This document shows, one piece after another, positions 37,200 to 50,600 of a stretch of 64,000 bases of DNA (positions within the stretch are counted from its first letter, which is position 1; every line of letters begins with the position of its first letter). Position numbers and translations under genes: made by a program. Under the pieces are notes generated by a model. That model ran no database searches, was not told the origin of the DNA, and was given only the letters and a program-made list of their open reading frames with translations. The DNA lies in contig JAPYMA010000155.1 in NCBI GenBank assembly GCA_035041965.1, forward strand, positions 1-64,000, written 5' to 3'. Source of the stretch: Anisakis pegreffii. Its lineage: Eukaryota > Nematoda > Chromadorea > Rhabditida > Anisakidae.

Positions 37200-39721
37200 A
37201 TGGGAAATTTGTTCGCAAGGCATCGACCTCAACCCAAGGTATCGGAGCAGGATCAGGCCATATTGGTGAGTGTTTCGAGCGTTTCAAATCCTTTATCTCA
37301 TCGAGATGAAGTTAATCAGCTTAGAGCGATGGGTATTTTTTCGTTAATATGGCTCAAAAAATTGTTGCAAAGGTGGGAATGAAAATACAGAATGTTGATG
37401 CAGAAACACTACATTGCATCAACATTTTCAGCTACGTATTACTTATATTTGTCACAGCTGATAGTTTATGTGAAACTTGAGTGTTAATCTTTGCATCTGA
37501 ACCCCCTCCCCCACTTTAAATCAGGATTGTAGAATTGCCAATCTGGACCAAGATTTGCAGGGCAGAGCCAAAATTTTAGAGGTTAAAGTAGGGATAATAT
37601 ACTCATTGTTAGTGTTTGCAAAATATCGAGCATTTTCTCAATACCGAGATCGGTATATATGTACCGTTATCTTATCGTTTTTCAATACCGATACGATACC
37701 GGTATTGAAAGTCAACTTTTGAAATATGAAAATGAGACTTGTTAAACACATTCTTTTTGAACCAATGTGTTCATAATTATTCAGAAAACAATTTATTTCA
37801 CAAATCACTCACCAAAGCTCAAGAAATTCAACAAAAAACAAAAGAGTATTATTCACACTCCAGTCGTGATGGATATACTAGCAAATTCACTCGAAATGAC
37901 TTGTGGTATAAATACCGGAAATACCATGAATATCGACACCACGAATCCCGAGATCGGTATCGCTTTTCTAATACGGCTATTCGGTATTACCGAAATTTCG
38001 TGCAAACATTAAATATACTGTTATATTGCAGCAATTGAAAACACAACGTGATAGAATAAGGCAATATATGAAACGAAATGAAAAGCAGATGGATCGTGAG
38101 AGGGAATTGGCTAAAGAGTTAATTCGAGCTGGTAAAAAAGAGTGGGTTCATGTTACCATATTCTCTTCTGGATTTATCAGTGAGACGTATATGATGATCA
38201 AATGCAAAAACAATCATTTTCATTCGTTAATATTTCATTTTCAGTCGTGCCCTTCTTTTGCTGAAGAGGAAACGTTATAAAGAAAGTGTTATCGAACGAG
38301 TCTCGAAACAATTAGATCAAATTGATCGAATGGTTGGTAGTTATTTAACTAATCATTGATAGATGTATGAATTGACTAGGAGATTATTATTAAGTTGAAA
38401 GAACTTGTTGAATCGTATTCATAGTGTATGCTACATCTATTTTTTAAAGCGTGTTCAAATTCATTTCTGATATTTATAAATTATGGATTTATGAATTATA
38501 TTTATAAATTATAAATATATTTTGTGGTTATAGATTATTAAAAAACAAATTCAGATATTTATAAATTATAAATTTTGTGGTTTAAGTCGGAATCATTCAT
38601 TCCGACTTAGCCCACAACATTACGAGATTCCATTGTGAATAGGAGAGCTTCCATACAATCATCATAAAAGTGCTTAGTAGTAGATTTGTTTTCGATTTGG
38701 ATTTGACAAGGTATCGTTTTGCATTGGTGTGCTCTATCTTATTCTCCTTGATGGTTGAATTCATTGAGAGAGAATCAATAATGTTTTATGTGTTGCTACA
38801 AAAAATTATATCATTTTCAGGTGCATGAATTGGAATTTGCTGAGATTGAGAAGAGGGTCATTGAGGGTTTGAGGAGTGGTAATGAAGCCCTGAAACAAAT
38901 GAATATGGTAAATTAATGTTCTGTCGTTATTAAATTAAAAGAATACTGATCAGCTATTATATATGACCTATTCAATGGGTTCAACTTTAATAGTAGATTG
39001 AATTCAATGACGAATAATCGACATGAATGAAAAACCTCATAGAAGCAAACGATTCTAAATAATCAAATTACATTTATGCAGATGTCTTAGGTAGACTGGT
39101 ACAAAGATGAAGTTTATATTTGTTTGAAAATTTGATGAACTTATAAAAAGCTGGGATATTGTTATATTTTGGTTAATGAGATATTAGCTAGACGGATTGT
39201 GAGATATTTCTGAATAATGTTATATACAAAGACAGTTTTCCGTTTGGTGTATGCAAGGAGGTGGTGGTATAAATAATAAATTCAATTCAGATGCTGTCGG
39301 CTGAAGATGTTGAAAAGATTTTGGAAGAAACGCAAGAGGCTGCTGAATATCAACAGGTAGGTGAATGACAGACGGAGTCAATTGATTTATCGATGTGTTC
39401 GTTCAATGTAACAATATTTGAGGAGATCACCAATTTGCTGAGTGGTAAGCTGAGTGAGAATGATTTGGAAGAGGTTGAACTGGAGCTCGAATCGATTATT
39501 GAGCAAGAATTATCGAAGGAACTAGATCATCTCCCTGAGGTGCCTTCTGAAGAGCCCGTTGCTGCTGACGATAAGGAGCAACTGAAAGGTTGGTTCAGTT
39601 GTCGTTTTTTTGTCTGTTTATTATCGTTAATATTCGTAATTGAGATGATGCTGTTGCAAACAATAAACAACAGAAAATGCGGAGCGATCGTGCCGAAAAA
39701 GTTATGGTCGAGGCGAGTTAA
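37200..39721 (+). CDS. vps-20: ESCRT-III subunit Vps20/CHMP6
   Basis: Exons are 37,200-37,265, 38,032-38,141, 38,245-38,332, 38,821-38,907, 39,291-39,356, 39,423-39,588 and a short last exon ending near 39,721. The protein starts MGNLFARHRPQPKVSEQDQA, with the Gly2 myristoylation site and the basic first helix of CHMP6. It continues with QRDRIRQYMKRNEKQMDRE, RALLLLKRKRYKESV, ELEFAEIEKRVIEGL, SAEDVEKILEETQEAAEY and the C-terminal LPEVPSEEP, all in the family order. CHMP6 recruits ESCRT-III to endosomal membranes through ESCRT-II (family knowledge). The last junction is unclear: a C-terminus RAEKVMVEAS fits the family but needs phase 0 where the visible donor gives phase 1. The first intron carries a TIR element that ends only 20 bases before exon 2. 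Confidence 0.92.
37610..38011. mobile_element. hAT-like TIR element in vps-20 intron 1
   Basis: The ends are TAGTGTTTGCA (37,610) and, on the other strand, TAATGTTTGCA (from 38,011), followed on both sides by ATATCGAG/AAATTTCGG-type sequence. Both subterminal parts carry repeated ATACCG, GATCGGTAT and CGGTATT words in both orientations. The TIR resembles that of the hAT element at 45,789 (TAGGCTTTGCA). The flanking 8-mers do not match well, so the target duplication is lost or the ends are slightly off. Confidence 0.6.
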
Positions 39722-41121
39722 CGCTGTGATTGGCTGAGTTGATGATTTGTACTTATTGTTGTAAGTTATATCCATTGAATATGAGATAGCCTCAAACGAA
39801 AGGCGCATATAGTAGATTATTTGCATAGACACATGTAGATTTTATTGATTTGGTGGAATTAATACCTCACAGATGAATAACACACATTTGATTGTGGTGG
39901 TGGTGGATTGTGTCGTGATAGAATATTATCATCTCAACTCTGCTTCTTTGATTAGCTGCTGAATTTGAGCACGGTTATGCAAAGGCTGACATAAACGGTA
40001 AAGATTAGCATTACAATATTTGAGACCGTAACTGTTTTGTACAATGCAGTTCTTTCAAATGGAACTGTTCAAATAAAAGAGTGATCCTATTCTCCTTATT
40101 AGACGGGAAAATGCTCACTGGAAACTGATGACTACATGATTTTTGTCGTGAAATTTAGTCGTATATTTGAGTTTTTGAGGTTGACTAGATAAGTGCAATT
40201 CAGGAAGTGATAATGCGTGTTGTAGAGATGAATATTTGCTTGTGAAACGAATCGGTAATTTTTTTTGGTAAATTTCAGTATTTGGTGATGGGAATTAGAA
40301 AATATTGTTCATTATTAATGCTGTTTTGTGTCTGATCCGATGATGAATATTGTGCTAATCGTAAGTAAAATTATTGAACTGTGATCTGTTTGTAACATAA
40401 TGTAAAGTTATTTTTCGTTAATTTCATTGAGGAATAAATTTTGATTAATCTTATTCGACTTCTTGTTCATCATTGAGATAAATTGTTTCAATCAATCAGA
40501 ATTTAATTTATCATTCAGTCAGCGAAATCGTTCATCTTCAGTTTAACTGAATATTATGCATGGTTAATTAAGTTGGTGATTAGATAACGTGTTTATTTCA
40601 TTACGAATTTGAGCATAAAATCAACATCAACTTTTCTTCAGTTTCACTTCAATAAACTTTAAATCGACGAGAAATTACATAACTTTGTGAGTGTTTTATT
40701 TAATGTAAAAGCTGTTAAAGATTAGAATGTTGCATGATGTTCTCGTGATTTTTTCATTGCACCATATTTCAAACTGCTACATTCGAAACAGTGACTGAAA
40801 CTGCAAACATTTTCACAACCGAAATTCGGTCAATTATCATCGTTGTACATTGTTGTGCCGTACGTCTCAGGGTGTAAGCAAAAATGTGATGAGGCTTGCC
40901 TCAGAAATGGTTAAGAGTTATATACTCCACACTATGCTTCAGAGTGGTGCATGAGTTATCGTCATAGGCATTTACGATGATCGTGATGATTCCGAACTTA
41001 CTCGGTGCGTATTAAAAGCGGATTGTGTTACCCCTGCGCTAATAGAACACTCGTGATAGGTGTTGTATATGATACATGTTAAGCGAATGCTGTGATATGT
41101 TTTAGTTGAATTGAACTGAAG
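39722..41121. other. Intergenic region between vps-20 and FAM91
   Basis: AT-rich, with no supported gene. CCCCTGCGCT at 41,031 lies 91 bases before the FAM91 start and matches the motif upstream of vps-20 and of the BTB gene. Confidence 0.5.
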
Positions 41122-44100
41122 ATGTCTGGGAAAGAGGTTGAACAGCTGATAAGAGAGAATGTGGTCTGGAGTAAACTACCCAACGAGGTGCGTATTGTTT
41201 TGGGCAATTCACAAAGAGAATACGACAAACTTGTATTGGAGTATTCAATCAAGAACCAGCTGAGGTACAAAGGAAATATCGGTCGGTTGTCTTATGTACT
41301 GTTCACTTATTAATGCACTTATCACTAACAATATGTTTGAATGTTGTTCAATTGTTCTGACAAATGAATAATGACAGTTGAATTGAAGTGCGACATGTGA
41401 AGAGGAATGAAGAGATGTACTACGATATCGTGCTGAAGTACAGCGAAACACACCTGATGTTGTATCCGTACCATCTGTCCGATATCGTCGTTCGTGAACT
41501 GCGAGTGACACCGTTCAACTATTACATTAACATTATCAGTGTTAGTTTAGTGCATTTCACATTCATTTCATTCAGAGAGTAGAGTAATGAGAATGAATCA
41601 AGGGTTTGATGAATGCCGAGAAGAGCTATGATTCGTTGCCGAATTTCGCAGCGGCTGATGCTGTACGTCTGTTGGGCATCGGTCGGAATCAGTACATCGA
41701 GCTGATGAACCAAACACGATCCAATCGCAAGTTGTTCCGAAGAAGTCGATCGATAAGAGACTTATTGCCAGCCGCACCCATCGATATCCATATTGAACCG
41801 TGGTGGTTGGTCTGTCCTGGAAGTATTCTCGAGTCTGACGTTAAGGTTACTTATATCTTGTTGTCTCTTGTTAAGTTAAATTTCGGTTGATGTTTTATGG
41901 TATTAATTATTCAGTTGTTGTCGAAAAACGAAAAAGATGTAGTGGATTTACTGCTCGATGAAGGGGCGCAGTTAGTTGGTATCCTTGATTCGTCTGTCGT
42001 TAAGAATCTTTACAATCGAGGTTTAACCTATTTTGATGTACCCGTTCACGATGACGACTTTATTTTTGGTACGTCTCTTAATGATATAACAATGTTCATA
42101 ATTCGTTGTGAAGAGAACATTTTTGAATTCGAATAGTTTATGTTCGGTTAGGGAAAAGCCAGATATAATTTTTATGAAGGTGTCGATGTGAGAGCTTCGT
42201 GCGGTTTAGCATTTGATGATGAGGGGTGGGGAAGAAATTTGCGTTGAGAATTGAGATGCGCTTATATTCGGGGCCATATGGTTATTATTGTGACTTAATT
42301 TTGATTGATGAATACGAAAAACGGTATGAATGATAATATGATTAATCTCACCCAAAATACGAGATTACCTGGATTGATACCTGGATTACCTGGATTGGCC
42401 AGGCTATCAAACATTGTTGCTGGCCACAATGCGTTTCCATTCGGTCCTTGATCTTGCTTTTCTTTGCCAGGTGTTACCCAATTTCTTTGTAATATCGTCT
42501 TTCCATCTTATTGGAGGTCTCCCGAGTGGTCTTTTTATTTCTCTCGGGTACCACTCTGCAACTGCTCGAGTCCATCTGCCATCATTTATTCTTGCTACGT
42601 GGCCTGCCCAACGTAGCTTTCTCTTGCTGTACTCTGCGATCACGTCCCTCACTCCACTTCTTCGGTGAATCTCTTCGCATCGGATGTGTTCCGGCAACGA
42701 TATTCCTAACATATATCTCTCCATCGCTCCTTGTGTTGTTATTAAGCGTTGTTCTTCCCTCTTTGTTGTCGCCCACGTTTCACTTCCGTATAATAACGCT
42801 GATAAAACGGTGCTATCAGAGAGGTGAGCGCGGAGGGATTTGCCTATTTTCTCTTTCAGTACATCTTTGATCGAGTTGAATGCCTTCCATCCTGATCTTA
42901 TCCTTCTTCCAATTTCAGTTTTCATATCTCGGCTCATATTTACCATTTGCCCTAAGTAAGCGTATTCTGTCACTTCTTCGATTTCATCGTCGCCCACTTT
43001 TATTCGGCCTGGTGCAGCGTTATTTGACCGCATGAATTTTGTTTTCTTGCGGTTTAGTCGTAGTCCAACAGCTTCACTTTTAATGGTGAGCTCGGTCAGC
43101 ATGGCCTGTAATTCATTTGTGGTCTCGGCGATGAGCACGATGTCGTCTGCAAATCGAAGATGATTCAGCGTTTCTTCATTGATATTAACACCACCGTCCC
43201 AGTTGGTTTCTCGAATGACCATTTCGAGACAAGCCGTGAAGAGTTTGGGAGAAATAGTGTCTCCTTGCTTCACACATTTTTCAACCGAGATAGTTATCGG
43301 AGTAGACAGTAGGTTTATATCGGTGGTGCAATGCGAGTTCGCCTCTTTGAGCAATTTGATGTATTGAACCTCGATTCTCTGTTCCTCAAGAGATTTTAGC
43401 TCTGCATTTATCTCGACGCTATCAAAAGCCTTTTCATAATCAACGAATGCAAGACAAAGAGGTAATCTATATTCTCTTGCCCGTTCTATTAGCTATGTCA
43501 GGGCAAATATATGATCCATCGTGCTGTAATTTCTTCGAAATCCTGCTTGTTCCCTTGGCTGTTGGTAGTCCAGATCATTAGATAACCTTGTGACTATAAT
43601 CTTAGTTAACAATTTGTACAAGTGGAATAGCAGGCAAATAGGACGATAATTTTTCAGATCTTCTTTATCGCCCTTCTTATGTAGCAGGATGGTATTTGAC
43701 TCCTTCCATTGTGAAGATATTCTTCTCTCTTCGAGATATTTATTAAAACGCACAGCAAGAGCTTTCCAGAAGGTTTCCCCTGCACATTTGATCATTTCCG
43801 ATGTTATTCCATCTTTTCCAGGGGCCTTGCCGTTTTTGGTCATTTGGAGAGCATTTTCGATCTCGCATTTCAGAATTGGTGGCACCTCTTCTGTTTGTTG
43901 AGGTGAAGGGGGAATGAGTGGAATTGATGATTTAAAAAGATTCGTGTAGAAGGTTTTGCACACTTCTTCCATTTCACTTTTATTTCTCACTATCCGCCCA
44001 TCCTGGCTTCTTAATGCTGTGATCTCTGGTTTACATAGAAACATTCTCCGCCTGCATTTCTTCAAACTTTTCCTTCCTTCTGCAGCTTCTTTTAATTTAT

Positions 44101-47100
44101 TCATTTGATATTTTAAGAAATCCTCTCTCAAGTGCTGCCGTATAGCTTTGCACAAGATTGAGTATTCGATAAGACTGCTGCCATTTCTTTTTAAATTTTT
44201 TCTTCTTCTCATCATGCCTTTCGTTTTTTCGGAGATTCTACCTTGGTGATCACGCTGGTTATCAGTCGAAGCCTTGCTTAAGCAACCCTTTAGTTTTTCA
44301 ATTAGCGAGTTATAGTCATCGTCAATGTCTCCTAGTTGGTTCCAGTCCTCGCTCTCGATGGCATTCTGTAACATTGCTTCGTTGAGGACTTTTCTGCGTT
44401 GATTTTTCAACGAGATGTGCAGTGCTTTTTTCTCTCTTGCATTGTCAACGACAATTCTTGCTCGTAGTAAACGATGGTCGCTACCAGTGTTGAAAGGTGC
44501 TACCACTGAAACGTCTCCTGTTAATCGTGATGTAATCAATCTCGTTCTTGTCCTCAGTATTCGGAGCGATCCGGGTCCATCTTTTATCCATCTTTTCCTG
44601 AACAGGCTGTTTCCAATATAAAACCAATTTGTTTCAGCAAAAGTTACTAAACGTTCGCCTCTATCGTTTCTTCCTTTTATTCCAAATTTCCCAACGTATT
44701 TCTCTCCTTGCCGCTCTCTCCCAAACGTTGCATTGAAATCGCCCATGACGACGGTATAAGTGAATTTTTGAGCTAGAACTTTTTCTAGTTCATTATAGAA
44801 TTCTTCAATGTATCGTCGTCACTTGCCATTGTTGGGGCGTATGTTTGGATGACTTTGAGGGTGGCTTTTTCTGTCAACTGAACGTTCAGTACAACTATTC
44901 GAGCTGATAAAATCATGCATGATATTATCTTCCAGCCCATTCCTTTCCGATGGTGAAACATATGCCCCCAATAGTTCTTGTGCCTTCACCTTTCCCAAGT
45001 CTGATAGCACATCCATCCATCTATTTCGCATTTATTTCCTTTTTCCATCGTATCTCGCAGAGCCCTAATATACCGCATTTTATTTCTTTTTTCTCCTCCA
45101 TCAGATGGTTCAAACCCGTCCACCCTGCCAATGACCTGCAGTTGTAGGTACATATGGCCAGGGTTGTTCTTCGCATTGTTTTAGCCACAGGTGACGCCAC
45201 CCCGCTGGCTAGGCGGGCAGGCCCGTTTAGGTGAGATATTTTAGGTGAGATTAATATTTTTAGGTGTACCTGGATTATTTAGGTGTACCTAAAATATATT
45301 ACTGAATATTTAACAATTGTGATGACAAGTTTTGTTTTTTCTTGTGGTAATATTCAATTGATTGCAGTTCCAACGTTAGATGGATTTGTCATGAATCGTG
45401 TTATCGGAGATTATTTCGAAAATCTTTTGTATCAGATTTTTGTGGCGATCGATGAGCAAACGACCGTTAAAGAGGTCATTATTCTATCTATTATGATTAA
45501 TATTCAGTGAGCAATTAATGCTGTTGATATTTAGTGTAGAAATAAATAAATTTACGAAATGCAGTTATCGGAAACGTTGGATATCGATTTGGGATTGGTG
45601 AAGAATGCAGTGTCAGTGTTTTGCCGATTGGGTTTCGCCAAGAAGCGTGTCACTGGCCTTGAAAATATCGCGCTTCATAGCACATGGGCTACCAACTACA
45701 ATACTGCTCCATCGCTTAACGAGTAATCATTTTCTATTCATATCAATTTATCATTTCAGCACATTTCAACACTTTATGGCGTCGCATCTAGGCTTTGCAA
45801 AATCCCGGCGTTTTTTCAATCCCGGGATCGATTTTTGATCCCGGGATAATCCCGGGATCGAACCATTTTTGTAATTTCAATGCGGGAAATGTTCAAACAC
45901 ATTTTTTCGAATCAATATGTTCATTATTAAACAGAAAGGAGCTAATTCAACAAATTATTGAACAAATCCAAGGAACTAAGTAGTAAACTTCAAATTAATA
46001 TTTCATATAATGATGCCAATGATCATGCCGCAAGGGCATACTGCATATTCTATGCTAAGACATCTTGTCATCTCGGGTCTAAACTAATAACAGTACACTT
46101 GCATGTGAATATGAAATTCTTGATTCTCAAACACTTATTTGCAATGCTTCAAGTCCATTTTCTCTCAGTATCAGCGTCAGGTGAATTCTGCCATTTCGGA
46201 AATTTCGATTTTTTACAAAAAAATGCATCGCATGAATTACATCATTTGAATTTTGAAAAAATTAAAAGTTTAAAGTTTATCTCAGAAGGTAAAAAAATAT
46301 ACGCAATGGATTTTCATCGAACCATCGAGCACTTACATGTTTGATAATTTCGATCAGAGATCATGGAAATGTACTTGATATTTAAGCTTAAGATCCCTTT
46401 TGAATGGAACAATTTTACCCACTTCGACAGCGAATTCTCACTGTGAGTGAACTCAGTGAGAATTATGTACATTTTGATCAGATGAAAATATTTCCAAATA
46501 GCGAAAAAGACTTGCAGTCTTTAGAACATGCAGTTGAATTAACAAATGGAATATTGAAGCCGAAAAAATAGCGTGGGAGGAAACTACTCAAAATTTCGTT
46601 GAACTTTGTTGTTCTTGGTTCTTATTAGAAAATGTGATTGTCTCGGTTAGTCTACATAGAAATGCATCCAGATGTGAGTGACATAAACTAATGAGAATAA
46701 CCAGTTGAATGTTCAATGAAATGCTACGCAAAGGTTCATCGAGCTGTCGTTGATCATACCATTCGTCTGACTTGCATCAATTTCCTTAACTATTCATCAA
46801 TGATAGAGAACAAACAGCAAAGATGACTGCATATGAATGAAATGGGAATGATTAAGGCTTGCTTTAAGATAGGCATACTATCAAAATTCACGCAAATTGA
46901 CCTGTTTTATCGAATCCCGAGATCCCGGGATTTTTTCAAAACTTAATCCCGGGATCGGCATCGGAACTGCAATCCCGGGATCCCGTGTAAACCCTAGTCG
47001 CATCTATTGCTACTGAATACTCTTTGTTAATTAATCGTTCCTAATCAGAAACTTGCAAACAAACGAACAAATGAATTACAGCACTGCAACAGTAACAACG

Positions 47101-47648
47101 ACCGATTTCAACGACGCATCGTTAACGTCCTCGTCGAATATTGTGGATCTGATTGAATGCGATTACGATGATGCTCTTATGAGTACGTCAGTGTCGCACT
47201 CGAACGACCAAGAGCATTCGCCCAGTAATGTTGGTTATTTACTCGCAGTCTTTTAGTGCATCATTTACAAATTGAGCATTCATTAAGTAAGGCTATTAAC
47301 AGCACGGTCAACTCTTAGCAACAGCAACAGCAGCAGCAGCAGCAACTACTGCAACACCAACTCCAATCGGATCATCAGATGGATCGAAACGCATCGCATT
47401 TTTATTCGATTCAACTCTGACTGCTTTCCTTATGATGGGTAATTTATCAGCTGTGAGTTGGTTCATTTCTTATCACCTCTTTCCAGACCTTCCTTTATGC
47501 TATTATAATTATTCCGTGCATTCATTTCAGTCTCTAAAAAATCATGCGGTTACATTGTTCGAAGTTGGTAAATTAAGTGATGAGGCATTGGACAATTTTG
47601 TGGATGAATTGCAGAATGTGAGTTGATTTTGATTGCGAATAGTTGTTC

Positions 47649-47696
<48 letters not shown>

Positions 47697-50600
47697 CGGT
47701 GTGGTTCAGGTGAAGCAATTCGTTGAAGGAGAAGCACAGCGTTATTCGGAGCATGCTCAGAATTTGTTATCGACGATTCTTTCGTTGAGAGACACTAGTG
47801 AATTGGATTTGATTCGTGGCGAGAGTTTATTCTCTCTGGATCATTCCACTCGACTTCGACTCATTTCCAAGACATACCGGTACTTTACTTGTTCTGCATA
47901 TAAATGTGAAATGATGATTGTTTGTGCAGGTTGATTGTTTCGATGGCTCCGCTTAGTGCTAGTGCATGTCCACTGTGCACTCCGTCTTTGCCTCACTTCG
48001 GACCCGCAGTTCCAGAGGTTCTGTTGATTTACTCTTAAATGAACGAGGTGTTGAAATAAACGAATCCATTCCAACAGGTCTCTTCATCGTGGTTCCAATT
48101 GTATTTGTACTCTGAGCTGGGTGATGGTCCCATCTCGATGTTCATTGCGAAAGGAACGAGATTGGTGACATTACCGCGAATATTCTGGAAATCATCGAAC
48201 CTATTGATAAAAACTTCATCTCATGAACCCATAATCCAGTCAATTGATTACTGCTTATCAACAATTAATGATACTCTCCGAACACATTCTGTTTTCATAC
48301 AGGTCGTTTATTAATATTATTTTTGATATTAATTTTGGGATTATTGCTAGTTTTGTTGTTAAGGTATTATCTGTATATGTCCATTTGAGTCTTATTTGAT
48401 GTCTGATGACATTTAAGTAGATCTGGTGAATGTTGTTACAGGAGTATAGTGATGTGATTGATGATAGTGAGATTGTAAACGTACCGTTCCCTTTCGTTGA
48501 TTGCCATCTTGAAAAAGGTTTGCTTATTGGTATTATTATTGTTATCATTATTATTATCATTATCGTTATCATTATTATCAAGAAGTTGTGGTGTTTTAAA
48601 TTTCTACTTCCACTAAACCGATATCCGTGAACTAATTACTGTCTTGTTGAGTATTTTGAAAATATCACAGAAATTATATGGTATTGATGAAGTGCAAGTG
48701 AATACGGGTCTGATTTTATTTGGGTGAATAATCATTTATCAGTTTGAGATGGAACATCTTGAGGGAAATTTGCGTACAGTGTTTGTATATGCAACTTGTA
48801 TAGAATTTATATTTTTAGTGAATGAGTATTTCGACAGTACTTTATTCAGTTTTAGTATAATTAACTGAATCAAAGCAGTCTTCAATAAGATTGTCACTGT
48901 TTGCTTTAGGGGAATTTTGCTGCACTTTTAATTTGTTGAAAATGATGTAGTATTTTAGGGGTAATGCGAGCAAAAGTGACAATTTATGATTATAGGTGAA
49001 ACGTTTGATGAAAAGAATGCAACGATGTTCACTGAACACGAATCAGTGAAGCGATTGCGCCAAAAATTGAGTCTGGATTCATTTTGTGGTTACATTGTAC
49101 TGATGAAGAAGAATCACTGCGGTAGCGCTCACACAACTGAACACCGACTTAGATCCGATGAACAACACCCATCTGCGGATAACACCAGCAAAGATGCATG
49201 CAACAAACGTTCATCATCAGTCAAGCACAATACCAACATCAACAACAATTCATTGATCAGCAAAGATCCCAGGTGGGTCTAGTGTCACCAACTGATTGCC
49301 TTGTACACTTCACTAATGCTTTTCTCATCCATGTTTGACCGACGCTCTTGCATAATAGCTGTGGCCATCTCGTTTCCGGCCAGCCACGATCCGAAGCGAA
49401 TAGATATCGTTTTGAGGCAAACATCCCAACTTGTTTATCACCGAAGAGTCCTCCATTTCCAAAAAATGATTTCCATTCAGTAATTTATCCTCTCAACCCA
49501 ATTTATCCGTCGTTTAACATCGATGTGAATTGGCTGAGTTAAACGAACTGAGGATTTCTTCAATGAGCAATGGAATTTCGGTCAATTGTGAGCGGGTTTA
49601 ACGTTACGTAAAGTTTCAAGTTTTCTGGATGAGATCTTGTATTGCTGTGTTCGTCTGATTGCAAGTGTAGCTATGTGAAATATGAGGACCCACAAACAAA
49701 CTTCTGATAAAACGATTACGAAACCAAAGTTTGGCTCACAAATCAGTATATTCTGATGAGTGGTGAATGAGATATATAAAAATGAATGAATGGATTAATT
49801 CAGGAAAGTAGGCTCAAGTAGAAATTCGTTATCAGCCGGTGAATCGCTATCGGATTACGTTTTACTTGATTGTATATTTGGCATTCCACTGTTTGATATT
49901 CAACTAAATACAACCATCTGTGAACGTATCAAAACAAATAATTTATTCGATTTGAAAAAGTTTGTCGCAATTTTTTTTTTGAATTCATCCACTACACTGA
50001 TATGTAGTTGTTTGTGTTAATCACAAGAAGTATTATTTATAATATCTATCCATCAGTTGTGTGCAGTCAGTAGCAAAAAACTTTAAGTGCAATAAAGTGA
50101 GCACACATCACTTCTCGTTGCCATTCTTCCGGATTTGCTGAAATGACTCCATTTTTTTTAATTTGAAGAAGACTCCATTTTTTCTAACAATAAGTAGAGG
50201 CTGTGAGGAGTCACTTGCTTTTCTGTCTAACACTTTGTTTTAGTGATTTGACACGTAACATCAATTACATTCCCGAGCCATTCGCTTTCTCCTGTACGCG
50301 GGACTCAAACCAAATTTTGATCACGTACTCCAGAGTAGTGTTCGTCGGGGAACGCGGCCCTGTCGTTTTTCTCCCCGCGAGGACACCCCCCCTCGTGCGA
50401 AAAAGTGCTCCCCAATGAACACTAGTCCAGAGTATTACTCAAGATCGAATGGTGTACCAGTTTCAATAATAACTTAACACTGATTATAATAATACAATTG
50501 AAGTTTATCGAATGCGTCGTTTGCGAATCGTTATCTAACTGAATCGCTCCGACAGATGATCGATCGTTACCAGTTACCAATAATCAATGATCAGGTTTCA

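Larger units (their letters stand above)
42366..45225 (-). mobile_element. RTE-clade non-LTR retrotransposon, decayed
   Basis: The element lies antisense in a FAM91 intron. Its 5' end is near 45,225 (a GC-rich hairpin-like head). An endonuclease domain follows (first residues near 45,170; GDFNATF near 44,746), then reverse transcriptase (motif [11 protein letters not shown]; catalytic FADD in [12 protein letters not shown]) and a C-terminal part ending near 42,407. The 3' end is a short tandem of AATCCAGGT, the usual RTE-type tail. There are no LTRs and no ORF1. The coding frame is broken by stops at 45,021-45,023 and 43,493-43,495 and a frameshift near 44,800-44,820, so it is not autonomous. 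Clade assignment rests on structure and motifs. Confidence 0.9.

Noticed and set aside
45958..46344. 128-codon frame inside the hAT element as a gene
   Set aside because: It shows no known motif, lies wholly within a non-autonomous transposon and has no splice support.
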